Assembly: GCA_911728435.2 (NCBI GenBank)
Contig: OU452211.1
Coordinates: 3,038,001-3,102,000 of the forward strand
Reading direction: 5' to 3'
Length of the DNA: 64,000 nt
Source: Apoderus coryli
Lineage: Eukaryota; Arthropoda; Insecta; Coleoptera; Attelabidae
The notes below the pieces were generated by a model that saw nothing but the letters and a program-made list of their open reading frames with translations, did not search any database and had not been told where the DNA came from. The position numbers and the translations under genes are program-made. Below are positions 11,783 through 24,600 of the stretch, one piece after another (the first letter of the stretch is position 1; each line of letters begins with the position of its first letter).

Positions 11783-11800
11783 ATCCTACCGACTGCGCCA
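11783..11800 (-). promoter_or_regulatory. Primer-binding site, tRNA-Ser type
   Basis: Directly after the 5' LTR on the minus strand comes TGGCGCAGTCGGTAGGAT. Its complement ends CGACTGCGCCA, the acceptor end expected for an insect serine tRNA beginning GCAGTCG. Errantiviruses of the 17.6/297 type prime with tRNA-Ser. The first T is shared with the LTR end. Confidence 0.85.
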
Positions 11801-12034
11801 GTTTTCTTCGTGGTCGAAGAGACAACGTTTTTAAAAACTAAGTTAAAAGTTATTTTTGAGAAATGTCTTTAATAGGACTGTTCGTCTCTACGTCTTGTAC
11901 AAATCTGAATCTTATAATATGGTAAAATACAACAATAATGAAATAAAAGCAAACATAAGCAAAAATAAGTACATAATGATAAGTGTAATATAATCTTAAT
12001 TAATAACAACGTAAGGGTTTCTTAATATATAACT
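11800..12034 (-). repeat. 5' LTR of the errantivirus-like element
   Basis: A 235-bp repeat identical to 10461-10695, starting AGTTATATAT at 12034 on the minus strand and ending at the primer site. It would hold the promoter of the element. I see no clear TATA box and do not mark one. Confidence 0.93.
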
Positions 12035-12694
12035 CGCTATTCTGTATGCCACGGTTACCGACAGTCGGAAATGCAACCGTCAAGTGTCGGCTTGCAAGTG
12101 ACATCAGTCGAATCGGTACGTTCAGCCAATGAACAGTGAGATATTTGTAAACAAATAACAAATATTTTGTTGTGCGTCATTTGTAATTTGTGCGACGTTT
12201 TAAGTTTGAATGTAAGATGCCTGCAAGAAAACGGTGCAAAATGCATTGGTTTGTAAATTAGAATGTGTTTTAAACAATAAGGCAATAAAGCATTGTCAAT
12301 TAAAATACCTAACATGTAAAGGCGTTTTAAGAAGAATCAAAAAAATATTATAATATATTGACACCGAAACTTAACTACATAGGTATCTAATAATTCTTAT
12401 CTAGACACTACACTGTAAAATCACCGTATAGTCCAAATTATACTTAAATAATAATCCGCAATTCCAACCAAAACATCAATAATGATCCAATAATCGCTCA
12501 ACAAATATCGGTAACGTCCACCGTGGGGTAAACGAGGACACGGTGTGATACCGATCTTTGTCGACTCCAATTACCGATATCGGTCGGTATTAGAGCATAC
12601 AGAATGCCGCACGAAGCGACTTTCCGACGGCTGTCGGTAAGTGAGAATTACCGATACCGACGGCTCTCGGAAACGTGTACAGAATAGCGCTACT

Positions 12695-14015
12695 GGTATT
12701 GTTTCAGAATGAATTAACATTTAATGGGATGTTACAAAACGTCCAGCCTGTATATTTAGAAAGGACTACGCGAAGTGAAAAAGGGGTTGGAGCTAAATAA
12801 TTGTTGGTTTGTTGTCACGAATAATAAGTAAGTATATTAGTTTCCAGGTCAGTATTTAATATGTTAAACGATTTCGACCGCGGAACAAATAATGATAGGC
12901 TAGTTGGGACCACCACCAAACAAATTAATCAAAAACATATTTTAACAATAATAATAAATAAAGCATAGTGCGCATGGTTATCAAATCTTCTAGTTGATTT
13001 TTTCCACTCAAAGTGTAGGTATTATATGAATTGAAGGTTTTCCTTTTCGCTGCGGTTAAAATATGATGCTACCACAAACCGCATTGACTAATGTATTTTA
13101 AATAGTCATTTTTCACTTTCACAATATAATACATTGCGCTTTAGCTTTCCAATATATAGCTGATAATAGTTTTTATTCATCAATTTTTCAAATGGAATCA
13201 TTGATTTACTTGCCTATATTTTTATGTTGGCCATATACTGTGACACGACTCCCTGATCTCACATAATATAACGATAATAACTCTGTACTACTATATGGTT
13301 CAACCTAAGCACATCACAACTAGAATATTATAGTTTTGATGGAATTTACCGGCAACTGTTCCTTTTAAATGATAATCTGGAATAAAACAATTCTTTCACA
13401 GCCTGATTTGAACAGTCTGGTCAGATCAATAGTAACAGATTCATGGTAATGCATTATATTAAAAAATGCTTGTTGAATATGGAAAAATACACTTTTTTAA
13501 CAACATTGAGTTAATTTTAAAACACCAATCGTGAGACTTGGCAAAGAACTGTAAATGTAAAGAAACAAAATATAGTAACACAGATAAAATGAAAAACAGT
13601 CCCTCCATTAGTGTAATGAAGTGTTTATGCGTGAAAATGTTATGTGTATATTTTGTTGTCTTTGCCTACCTTACTTACATACATCAAAATGTAACTACCC
13701 CACCCACACAGTCTTCTGCTTCAATACTTGATGGAAATGTAAAAAAAAAATCTGTAAAATATTAATATATGCTGACTAGTTTCCCTTGTCAAATTCTTGG
13801 AAACCGGTGACATGTGGAATTGGAAATCATAAAACTTTCAGGCGTAGCAGTTAAAGTCTAAATCCAACTGTTCATGAATGTAAAATAAACAGATCTATTT
13901 TAATCATCGAAGATAGAACGGACAATGTTTTGATTAAAACTAATCGATTATCACCACCCATGGAATTGGAGTACCTTTTTATTTAAAAAATTATTGTTAC
14001 TTCTTATGACGACCT
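12695..14015. other. AT-rich intergenic stretch
   Basis: A GTCCAGCCTGTATATTTA motif near 12742 belongs to the recurrent CCTGTATA family. At 13610-13765 (+) a short frame starts MKCLCVKMLCVYFVVFAYLT, which looks like a signal anchor followed by a Thr/Ser-rich stem, and then meets a weak donor-like GTAAAA. It may be the first exon of a type II membrane protein, but evidence is thin. Nothing else is supported. Confidence 0.3.
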
Positions 14016-15290
14016 TATGGCGGATCCGCCATCTAACGTTTTTTTTAACACTTAGCTCATGTCTAATTTGACAAATAATTAGTTTTATCCTTCCGCTGAA
14101 CGAATATGGTTGTGTATACGCTTGAACAACGCTGAGAAATATTGCGACATTACTTTGAAAATCATGGTAATGTTGCAGATTGCGTGCGAAAATTGCGTAC
14201 GGATTTTGGAAGAAGAGAAGCACCGTCAGCTCCGTATGTTCGTTATCTCGTGAAAAAAGTGAAAGAAACTGGCATCCTCATCGATAAACCAAAGCGTGAA
14301 AAGCCAAAAACAGTGCGTACACCCGAGAATATTGCTGCTGTGGCAGAAAGTGTGCGTGAAGCGCCATCAACATCAATTCACCGTCGGTCTCAACAATTGA
14401 ACATTTCGGAGACATCATTGAGACGAATTTTGCATAAAGACCTTGGTATGACGCCATACAAAGTCCAATTGGTTCAGGAGTTGAAGCCAACTGACCATCC
14501 AATGCGTTTTCGTTTCGCTCAGTGGGCCTGCGATCGACTTACAGAAGATGCCGATTTTGCCAAAAAAATCATCTTTTCAGATGAAGCTCATTTTGATCTT
14601 GGCGGGTATGTAAACAAGCAAAATTGTCGCATTTGGGGCACAGAGAACCCGCACGCATACATTGAAAAGCCGATGCACCCAAAACGAGTCACTGTTTGGT
14701 GCGGTTTTTGGTCCGGAGGCGTAATTGGGCCATTTTTCTTCGAAAATGAACAAGGAGTGGCCGAATGGCGATCGTTATCGGGCCATGTTGAACGAATTTT
14801 TGTTCACAAAAATTGAAGAGGAGGATATTGGCAACATTTGTTTTCAACAGGACGGCGCTACGTGCCACACAGCCGAAGCTACACTCGATGTTTTGCGCCC
14901 TGTTTTTGAAGATCGCATTATCAGCCGTAGAGCTGATGTCGTTTGGCCACCTCGGAGCTGCGATTTGACACCGTTGGACTATTATTTGTGGGGTGCCGTC
15001 AAAGATAAGTGTTACGCCGACAAGCCAGAGACAATTGACGCTTTAAAGGACAATATTCGTGAAGCCATTGGTGAAATACAGCTGCACACAATCGATAATG
15101 TGCTTAAAAATTGGACCGATCGTGTAGGCTACTGCATGGCCAGCCGAGGCAGCCACTTGAATGAAATTAGTTGTCATTATTAACCGGAAGGATTGTACTT
15201 TCAAATAAAAAAAGAAATTTGAGGAAATATTCAGCAGTTTTTCTTTTATAGCATTTTCAAAAAAAAAAAAGTTATTTGGCAGACCCAATA
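14016..15290 (+). mobile_element. Mariner-like (DD41D) transposon, copy 2, inactive
   Basis: Same element as copy 1. The left end is altered (TATGGCGGATCCGCCATCTAAC from 14016) and the 5' UTR is about 35 bp shorter than in copies 1 and 3. The right end GTTATTTGGCAGACCCAATA stops at 15290. TA flanks both ends. Confidence 0.9.
14106..15183 (+). pseudogene. DD41D mariner-like transposase, nonsense plus frameshift
   Basis: Starts at the family ATG (14106), but the tenth codon, Trp in the other copies, is TGA (14133-14135). The frame is otherwise sound through the HTH region (ENHGNVADCVRKLRTDFGRR) and the first catalytic Asp (FSDEAHFDL). An 8-bp deletion near 14764 shifts the frame, after which the second Asp (CFQQDGATCHTA), the third (DLTPLDYYLWG) and the common C-terminus (ending CHY) read through to the stop at 15181-15183. 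The lesions differ from those of copies 1 and 3, so the copies decayed independently after insertion. Confidence 0.92.
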
Positions 15291-18200
15291 CTACGTCTAC
15301 TCTTCTGTGTAACATGTAAAGGTTTTAAAATCAATTGTAACTCATCCTATAGGAATAGCAAGCAAATATAAAATAAAATTAATGACTTCCTAAGCGATCA
15401 TCGATAAATTTTTCAGTTTTTTCTTTCATTATATTATATGTGTTATGGCACGTATTGTAGTATATTATTATGCAAAAATCGAACATGCCAATAATATTCC
15501 AAAGCGGGTATTTTTCACTTTTATTGTATAAGGGTTCACGTTGTCATTCTCGTTTCTCTCCCCCATTTCCAAATTATTTTTGTGAAATATTCTATAAAAG
15601 GACATTTTTAATAATACCGGTTGCGTATAGTATCTTCTTTTATTACATTTCGCATTTTATTCCAGCCATTGAATATGCTTTGGATCCCTCAATAATTTTT
15701 GAACCCATTGTGTTACTTTTTGTTTTTCAAATCTTATAATTAATTTCCCTTACAATTTTGTTTGCGTTGGCATTCATCTTAATCATCCGCACACGATACA
15801 TAAAATAAAAAATCCTTTGATTGTACATCCTGTATATTTATACTAATTCTACAGGATAATGGAATTGTCTGTGACAAAAGCAAAAAGTGTGTGGTACTAT
15901 AATAAAGGTTCGAAACATTCCTACACATATATAATATAATTTAAACGTTATCAAGACCGGGAAATCTCATTTTATGACCATTTAATTGTATTCCGTTTTA
16001 TCGTTTTCGTGGTTTTAATTAAATTAGTCCGCTGTAATTAACCTATTTATACTACCTACCCATAAAGACAAGAGTTATTTCAAAGTTTTTGAAGTTCTAT
16101 TTTAACATTATTCTTGGGGATTATTTCAGTTTTGAGAAGCAACTCTTTTAGACGCAAATAAGGACTTGCTTATTTCTATTTTTTATTGTAAATTTCTCAT
16201 CGACATCTCCTATTTTATATAATTTTTGTATTTAGAAAATTAGTTTCATTTGGGAATAGTGCCTATTGTGTTTCATAACGAAAAAGTTATAAGGTTCCTG
16301 CAACAGGCAGCATAAGGTCGTCTTTTTTAGTCTGCCTTTTTAGACAGAGATTTGAGTTTTGATTATCTGCATTTTCGATATTAGTATATTTGTTTTTATT
16401 CCACTAACTTTATTTATTAATAAACAAACAACAAAACCGATCGAAGGAGAATCACTCTTTAGTAAGCAGCGTGTAGGTGATTCCCAAAATATTTGAGCAA
16501 GACAAGGTTATACTAACATCCAATTCATAAATAATAATATTCATCTTATCTTCTTTTATTTAAAGAGCATGACTAGAGCTCTAACCAATCAAATTGCATC
16601 TAAAATTGGAAATAATAGAAATAAGAAGAGAAAATCGATGGCATACCAAGCCAAACATTCGTAAATAATTGAATATTTCTAATGCGATAGATAGATATAG
16701 AATATCACCATTTTTTTATTTCAGTCATTAGCCTCAAACATATACATAGGAATATTATTTAACTCGAATTGTCACACAAATTTTCGCTACAAGGTGGACA
16801 TTTTAAAATGTCTGAATTAATCAATTTGATTAAAAAAAGGGTATAAACATTCAACTGGAAAATTCACCACCCGCCATTGATCCAAATGTGCAAATACAAC
16901 AAATATCCTTCCACTTCTTCATCTGCTTCAACCCTTTTAAAGTTCCAACACACGTACAACATCACTAGCATATATAGAGATTAAACTATACCGAACCGAA
17001 TAGCATAGGTATACTTTACATATATACCTACCTACGTAGGTAAATATGGGACTGGAGCCCGGAAAACCCAAATTCTGTAAGGGCACTTTAACCGTAAAAC
17101 TTGCCCATAATTCTGCACACAGCTAAGGCGAGAGATAGGTAAAGGTATACACGTATATCTAAATTATTTAGTGGAGGTCAGGCCTCTAATGAAGTCCATT
17201 GCATAATAAACTGATCGTGGAATTGCCATGATTTATTTCAAGTACCTAACCAAATAATTGCTGATTAATCCATAATATTAGTTTCGTATTTAGTGTTTAA
17301 AAGCATAAATTAAATTTTAATATCCCTCTAGAGGCATACGAAAATAATCTACAGGGTAATTTGGGAGGAATGAGAAGTATTTTATACTCGAAAAATAAAC
17401 CCAAATGTAAACATATTTTAGAGGAATATTCTCTAAGATGAGGTAGGTTTTGAACCTACCTACCCCTAGAATATATCCCATCCCATATATCACCCTGGTA
17501 TTAGCCACAAACTGCAAACCAATAAGGCTGTTTTACGACAGTCCCATGCGTAAAGTTATTCAATCATCAAATTAGAATAATTGAATACTCACCTATAACA
17601 AGCCGCAAAGCTATTCATGCATGTCACCTCGTCACTGCAAAACAAAAATTAAATCTAATTATTTTCCATCTAAAAGAGTGTTATATACATACAAAGCGTT
17701 CCATATAAAAAATATGATTGCGACCACTTGATCACAACCAACTAATGTTGTTTCGCTCTGCATAAATGTATAGTACTATAAATGCCAATGCAATCAATAT
17801 TATGATCTTTAGAAAGACGAATCAGAGAAAACGAGGAAGTATAAGGAAGGGTGCTACAACTCCTTTTATCCGGCGTGAGTCCTTCTGTCGCAGAGGGAAC
17901 CTACACATACAAAGAGAGATGGAACAGAAGAAACAGAAAGAGTTGCTGGAATTTCTTCAAGGCGAAAGATTGAAAATATTTGTAAATGACAAGATCTAAC
18001 CTTATTTGCTGATAAGTATTATCCAGTCCATATTGTCCTAATAGAATTTCCGGAAATCCAGCCGCATGATGGTAAATTGTATTTGAATCACTGAAATCCC
18101 ACATTGTTTTTACGTAAATGTTTTTTTTTTTAAATAATTTTGATAAACAGAAATTATGTGATTTATGAATTTTGAACAAATAACACAACAAATTTTGAAG

Positions 18201-18354
18201 AACTATTTCAGAACGACACCACACCACAAAAAATTTGACACGAACTGTTTGCACTACATCGTTGGAAATGACAGGAAGACGATTGACGTTTTGTCACATT
18301 ACCATCCGGTATTTTAATTAATTGTTCTTGATGGTATTGCTGAATGATATTAAA
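15291..18354. other. Long AT-rich stretch without a recognised gene
   Basis: Only short open frames of intron-like composition. An isolated CATCCTGTATATTTA lies near 15827 and TACCTACCTACG-type repeats near 17025 and 17455. A frame at 17766-17999 (+) has a Lys/Glu-rich end but no recognisable domain and is not called. Confidence 0.4.
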
Positions 18355-18626
18355 TATACAGGATGGACCAAATTTTAATAGACAAACAACCGTATATCCT
18401 ACGTCCGTAAATTTCTATAACGTTTCGAAAGTATCAACTGGTTCTCAGACATTCATAAACGAATGACTGATGTGCAGGAATAAAAAAGGACCTAATCAAT
18501 CATCGAATTGATTCCCCATACAACACACTCCATATTAAAGACGGCAGATACGTTAAACAATATAATTCTATACTTCTAGCGAAATTTGCAAATACACATA
18601 TGCACTGAATTAAAAAACCCTGTATA
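18355..18626. repeat. Possible short TIR element (MITE-like)
   Basis: TATACAGGATGG at 18355 faces ACCCTGTATA ending at 18626, giving a 272-bp interval bounded by inverted TACAGG ends inside TA. End similarity beyond about 8 bp is poor, so this could be two unrelated motif hits. Confidence 0.3.
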
Positions 18627-18814
18627 GCCTTAGATTTCCTAATTCATTTAAATTTAATGTTAAACTATCTTCCAGCATTGAAAGCAATGCACAAAAAAAA
18701 ACTAAAAACGAAACACCAATCTAGTCTCTAGCATTCTACGTACGTGTCCGCATTTCAGTCAAATTAAAACATCAATAATTCAAATCCGAGCACGTCGTGG
18801 TCTTCCTCTACTAC

Positions 18815-19078
18815 TTTTTTTTTTTTTTTATTTTAGGTAATGCTATGTTACGGGAAAAAAGGGGTTTAGGATTTTTAGTGTGGTTGCCTAGAGGATAACA
18901 CGAAGAGTGGGAAAAAACGTATGCTGAGAGGGTTATTTTGTGTATATGGAAAGTTGCCTGTTGTTTTCGTCCCCATATAAGTATGTGTATAACAGTAGAG
19001 GTTTTTATGAGGTGAAATGCCTGGGTTGTCGTAAAACTTGAAACACACATTGACTTTTGATAGGATCTGTTTGAACAT
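18815..19078 (-). repeat. Possible poly(A)-terminated retroposed sequence
   Basis: On the minus strand, about 260 bp of mixed composition ends in CCTAAAATAAA followed by a run of some 16 A (18815-18832 on plus as T). An AATAAA-like signal directly before an A-run is the mark of a retroposed transcript end. The body matches no family I recognise. Confidence 0.3.
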
Positions 19079-19146
19079 ACTGCTGGTTAGAAATAATATG
19101 TACCTACTTCTATAACTGAAAGTTCAAAATCTTTAAGACACTACAC

Positions 19147-19367
19147 TATACAGGGACTAAGTAAGAAAGAAAGAATTGTTCGAGTGTGAGAAGTGATATG
19201 GTAGTCCTAATTTCAGCTTTAGAAAGCTTTGTATATAAGGTGTTCAAGATAAGAAACATGACTAATTCACATTTGAGTAATAGTGGTAAGAAAGATAAAA
19301 TAAAGAAGACGTTTTTGGATACCTAAACAAAATTTGCGCTAATAATAAATTAAGGCCACCCTGTATA
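19147..19367. repeat. Possible short TIR element (MITE-like)
   Basis: TATACAGGG at 19147 faces CCCTGTATA ending at 19367, a 221-bp interval with 9-bp inverted ends including TA. The same terminal motif occurs singly at many other places here, so pairing by chance is possible. Confidence 0.35.
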
Positions 19368-20519
19368 TCGTTTCATCGTTTCACCAGAGGGGAATGGAGT
19401 ATAATATGCATATTTCGATATATTGAAACGAGTATTTGAGTAAGCTCTATTACATTTCAAAATTTTAATTTAAACCTGTTCATTATAGGATGGAGTTAAA
19501 AATTGTGTATTTCAGAAATGTAATAAATTTTAATACTGTATCAATAAAAAAGTTAAATTAAATTTTCTCTTGGAGATAGAAATGGGATTTTCTACAGGCT
19601 GTCGGAAACTATCTCAGACTACACGACACCTGTAATTTTTGCTGCTCTTCTATGAAAAAACTCCGAAACACATGCAAATTTTAAGGAAATGTTTTATTTA
19701 AATGATGTTTCTTTTGCAATTACATTATTTACTGGTAAAAATATCTATAGCTTTAACATCTTAAGCCATAGTGAAACGTTCTTTTCACGAAAAACCTTAC
19801 GCAACGCCACTGCTTGGTATTAGGTATTAACACTCCATTGAATGTAACTAATCATGTTTTCCATCTTGATTACCACAGCATATCATGCAACGCACAATTT
19901 TTCCTGCTTTTCTAGTTCACAGCCATATGAACTTTGTGGAAAAGGTATACCTACCTATCTGATTATATCTAATCTAATTTTAGTACAAGATAATTAAGGG
20001 AGCGCACGCATAACTTGCGATCAAAGGCAAATGTTCAACTTTATGGAAAATGGTTACCCTTTGTTATTAATATTCTAATTCTTTGGCAAATTATTAAAAT
20101 AGTATCAATAGAAGTGTTGAATGCTTAGGAAAATTAAGTTCTTTAGTAGAAGAAATTTTTAGCAGCTCCAGTTCTCTTCGAGTTAGGGACGGGGACTTTG
20201 CAACTCCTTTGTTGCCTAAACTTTGTATCAGATTGTACATGTATTTTTTTACCAATTTTATCTTATTTGGGCGCAACGCCTCCGGTCCTATATTGTTAGT
20301 GAACAACTTTCATGTCTCAGGTGAACAAGTTTCATGCATATTAAAGGATTCAGATGTTATTTCTGTAAAATTCTCTAGGTATATGGGAAATGTGTCAATA
20401 ATAAAAGCCCTTTTAGCATTATTTAACTTTATACGTATACATACGTGTGCCATCGGGAACATCATCAATCTATGCGGCCAGGGGCATTACAAAAACAATA
20501 AATTCAATCTCTTGTTTTT
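19368..20519. other. Intergenic stretch, no gene seen
   Basis: No supported coding frame. The open frame that enters the retrotransposon at the right (from about 20209) has no RT similarity before about 20520 and seems fortuitous. Confidence 0.4.
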
Positions 20520-21375
20520 CTCGGAGCATTACTTTGCAGATGATGCCCAACTATATCTATCTTTTACTGTGGAAAAAGCTCCCATGGCTATTAATTTAAT
20601 CAATAACGACCTTGAATCATTTAGAAGGTATGCCGAGGATCACTGCTTGAAACTAAATACCGAGAAAACCGTTGCAATACTATTTGGTCGGAAAAACGAA
20701 AGAGCCCTATTTTTTAACACTTACACCAATGTTCTGAACGTGGATGGTTCTGTTGTAGAATTCCGGTAAAAGGTGCGAAATCTTGGTCTAATACTGGATG
20801 ATGAATTACGTTTCACAGCGGACGTAAGTAACTCTTTACAAAAAGCTTACTTAAATTTGAGGCTTTTATTTCAAAACAGGCATTGTCTACCTTCAAAACT
20901 TAAAATATTGTTATGTGAAACTCTAGTACTATCCTATTTAAATTTTTGTGATACAATATACGATCCATGGTTGACAGCAGCTAACAAGGGCCACATCCAG
21001 AAATTGCAGAACTCTTGCCTGAGGCTCATATTCGGAATACGAAAGTTTGATCGAATCAGCCACACATTGACCCAAGCTAATTGGATAAATATGCAAGGAA
21101 GGCGAAATCTTCACATATCGGTGAGATATTTCTCTATTCTTCTGAATAAAACGCCTCCATACCTTTACAATAAAATACAATTTCGAACAGACATCCATAA
21201 TATCAACATTCGTTTTCCTAATTCACTAAATATACCTATTCACAAAACAGAAATATTCAAGAGGTCTTATTCTTATACCGTCTCTAAATGTGTGAATTTT
21301 TGGACCAATGATTTAAGGAATACTTTTTCAAAATGTGCGTTTAAAAGAAAATTTAATAGACTCTTACGATCTTGA
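20520..21375 (+). pseudogene. Reverse transcriptase C-terminal fragment with one stop
   Basis: Begins at the catalytic box (HYFADDAQLYLSF), continues with the LKLNTEKTVAILFG region and, after an in-frame TAA at 20767-20769, the thumb (VRNLGLILDDELRF) and the C-terminal domain (LVLSYLNFCDTIYDP, KLQNSCLRLIFGIRK, ending FNRLLRS). The stop does not change the frame, so it is a single nonsense mutation. Palm motif GxPQGS and everything 5' of it are absent. The style differs from the fragment at 8396, so this is a separate Jockey/CR1-like family. Confidence 0.85.
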
Positions 21376-21676
21376 AATCTTTTTTTTCATAATGAGGTGG
21401 AATGACATATCAAGCTTAATTAATAAGTATAATTTTGAAGATATCTTGTATAGATTGTATGCTAAAAGTATTTATTTTATTTTACTGTAATTTTTAGTGA
21501 GTGTGATTTTTCTTTTGTATTTGTTTGTATTTATTAACAATGGGTTAGCTGAACAGACGGTTATATGCAAATGCATAGCATCGTACTGAATCTCGCCTAA
21601 TTGCGTATATATAAAAAAATTATTTAGTTGTTTGTTAAATATGCAATAAAAGATCTTTATTATTATTATTATTATA
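20520..21676 (+). mobile_element. 5'-truncated non-LTR retrotransposon with (TTA)n tail
   Basis: Holds the last part of a reverse transcriptase ORF, about 280 bp of 3' UTR, an AATAAA (21645-21650) and a TTA microsatellite tail (about 21656-21676). The 5' break lies just before the YADD-type catalytic motif. Confidence 0.82.
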
Positions 21677-24600
21677 TAATTAAAAAAAGAAGAATATTTT
21701 ACACCATTAGGTGACAATTTTCAATGATTTCTTGTAATATATTTAGCTGTAGAACTAAACCTAAAGGTAGACAGGCAGAAACTGTAACACCCTGTACAGT
21801 TCGATACAGATCCCCGTGGGACACATGTAGGTAAATATATTTAATTCTTCTTAGACAAAGTTTATAAAGCTGGGAACAGAAACTACCTATACGTAAACCC
21901 AAACATAAACTTCGAATTTAAAGGTATGGTGTCTGCTCTAGCATATTATGTATATTCACACGTCTAATATAAAGTTGTTTTCTTCAACTTTGTTGTTAAG
22001 TATTTGTGGTCGGCGTGCAATATATATGTACCAACATTGTGAGAGATTTATTTACGTAATACCAACCAGAAGTAAGACGAGAAAGTATACCTACCTATTT
22101 CCAAAAGGATTTTCAGCTAGTATAAAAGCTTCCAGTTTTTGTCTGAATATATCCATCTATATTTCGGACGTTCGATGCTGCAACGTAAAGCTTAGTTTAG
22201 ATGGAAAAATAGTGGTAAACCATAAGTAAAATCACTTGCTCATGCTGGGGAAACGAGCTGTGTTGAACATACCATGTTGAATACATTTTAAATGAGTTTT
22301 TATATTTTTAACGCTTTGCTCATCATGACTTCGTATCACTTTTCTAAATTCCTGATTTGGTTTAAGTAAAAGTAGAATACTTTAACAAACAATATACAGA
22401 CGCATATTTTTCTCAAATCTCGTCATTGGCAAAGCCTCGGCAACGCACGTTTTGCTTTATTTAAAATATGCTTCCAGTTACGACATTGAAAAAACATCGT
22501 AGTTCAAAGCTAGTTTATGTTTTAATTATGAAAAATATAAAATAAAAGACAAACTTTCTCGTCACCGACATAATATATAAAACTTGTAATGTACTAATTA
22601 AAAACTTGAAGAACGAAAGCAGGAAAAAATTATGTTCATACAGCGTGAGTTTTTTTATTTTCAATATTAAATGTGTATATAAAGTTGAATCTCGCTTCAG
22701 TTAAATATTTGAGGTGGTAATTAATTTGCAACCACAACAACAAACCACAATACGAATATCTTTAAATCACACTCTGTATGAAACGCCTAATGACAGAGCT
22801 TATGGGATATCGGATACTCGTTATGTAATGTGCTGTTATACTCTGGTATTATGGCAAGGGACCCATTGTTTTTCAATAAGGATGAATACAAATAATATAA
22901 TTACAGAAAAATAACCCATCCCGTCATGTATACAAGCCATAATAGATATACATATAAGAATATTTATGTTTAAATAAAAACTAGCTGATGCCTATAAAAC
23001 TAATAACAAAATAAGCTAGGGGCATTGGTTGTTAGGTCTAGTTTTGCTGCGCCCACAGGAAATAATTCAAGACCCATCCACAAAATAAATACGTATGAAT
23101 ATTTGTTTAATTTCTATGCTGATGGACTCCGACAGTCAGTGATAATAATCATAATAATAATAGTAGTGTGCCAGACATGTTTATTGGACATGAAATTGAC
23201 ACGAAAATCGTATTTTGCACATACCTACCTCTCCACACATAACGCATACAGAATATTTTTGCTGAATATGTTGAATTTGTCATCGTTGGGATAGTGTCTG
23301 GAATGACATGTCGTTGACAAGATGAAAAACTACACACCCACATGAAAAATAATGATCATGAGTTTTATGCACTCTTTTTGTGTACGGTTATACAATTTTT
23401 GCTCCTCATATGTTGTCATTTCTGTCGCTGGAATTAAAATGGAATAGTTTTTACGATTCGTTGAGGTTTCGATTTAATTTCATTGAAATATGTACCTTCC
23501 TCAAAGTCCAGTGCTGTATGTAGATAAAACGTGGGGCTGCTGTTCAAGAATGTGGCTTTCAAGAAAATATTCATACCCCCCAAACCAGCCCCCCTCAGTG
23601 ATTACTTTTTGTTCCCCAACCTAAAAAGAGAATATTCCCTTTTCCTTTTCCCAATACTTCTATCGATAAATTTTGCCTCAAATTTAGACTAGCTGATCGT
23701 CCTGTCAGCTTCTTTAGAACAACTTGGCATGAACACAGTTAAACTAAAACTAAGTTTCAGGAAAGTTCCTGACATAGGATGCTCAGCGAAAGGGAATGTT
23801 GTACTCCACTATAGAAATGTCTTGACAAATATTTTAGAATGGACAGTGGTTTTGTCTTAATGGAGATCGAGTAAAGAATCAAGATTCGGCCACATGTTAT
23901 CACTCTTTTCAAAGGTCTCCAATCATTTTCAATTATTAATTTAGAGTTTTTAGAGAAATTTTCCCAAACTTCAAAGCCGATAAATTTGAAGAAAGCAGCA
24001 ATTTCTAAAACGCTTCCTGCCTATATTATACTATATTACTTCCAATCTATGTATATGTACATATAGAGCGTCTGCTTTAGAGTGAAACTTGTGGTTTTAG
24101 TGCCTTGAAAATATCTATACCGATAGGTAGGTACAATATTATAGAAACTACAAACTAGGAATAACTATTTCGGATGGAGAGTGTTTCCAATGCATTAAGA
24201 TCGTTGAAAAGTTCAACTAGTTCCCTAGTTGCGGTTACACAAAGTTTATTTATTGATTCCTGAATGCGTTTAAGTTAGCTTTCCCTTTCTTGCCACTTTC
24301 TTTAATTAATCTCTTAGGTCCCCCTATTGAAATTCTAATAGAACTTATTTTCTACAAGGAAAACATCATAGATTTGGGTAAAGTAGACAAGTTTCGTAGA
24401 GTTGTCTCTAAAAAATCATTTTCTAATAGGCCAACCAAAACAATCCATGTGGGTACTGTGTTAAAAAGCCGCCATCATAAGCTTCCAATAATAAATAAAA
24501 CATTTATTGTAAGTCTAAAGGGAAATACAAAATTTTAACATTCACCCTGTATATTGTAAACCCCTGTAGATATTTTCCAATTCAAAGCAAAATGTAAAAG

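Larger units (their letters stand above)
10461..12034 (-). mobile_element. Errantivirus-like (Gypsy group) LTR provirus lacking gag-pol
   Basis: Two direct repeats of 235 bp, identical by eye, frame only 1.1 kb of interior. On the minus strand the LTR starts AGTTATATATT and ends GAAAACT; the AGT start is typical of insect errantiviruses. A primer-binding site, a leader, an env 3' part and a polypurine tract follow in that order. CGCT flanks both sides (10457-10460 and 12035-12038), a 4-bp target duplication as made by Gypsy-type integrases. gag, protease, RT and integrase are absent, so the copy must have moved using helper proteins. Identical LTRs mean a recent insertion into the TIR element around it. 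Confidence 0.9.
10370..12691. mobile_element. TIR element (about 744 bp) split by an LTR insertion
   Basis: The outer ends are inverted: AGCGCTATTCTGTACAC from 10370 and its complement GTGTACAGAATAGCGCT ending at 12691. The similarity continues inward through TCGGTATCGGTA-type text on both sides. ACT flanks both ends (10367-10369 and 12692-12694), a possible 3-bp target duplication. Related sub-motifs recur inside (CGCTATTCTGTATGCC at 12035, GCATACAGAATGCCG near 12592, and several copies of TCGGTAT/ACCGATA), so the ends are internally repetitive as in foldback or MITE-type elements. No transposase is present; a short frame starting MPARKRCKMHW near 12217 is the only coding-like trace. The 3-bp duplication would suit Harbinger-type elements, but the family is unassigned. 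Confidence 0.65.

Noticed and set aside
17766..17999. Plus-strand frame with Lys/Arg-rich text
   Set aside because: No domain, no splice signals of quality, biased composition.
20209..20519. Upstream half of the open frame entering the retrotransposon at 20520
   Set aside because: No reverse-transcriptase similarity before the FADD motif; it appears to be chance read-in across the insertion border.
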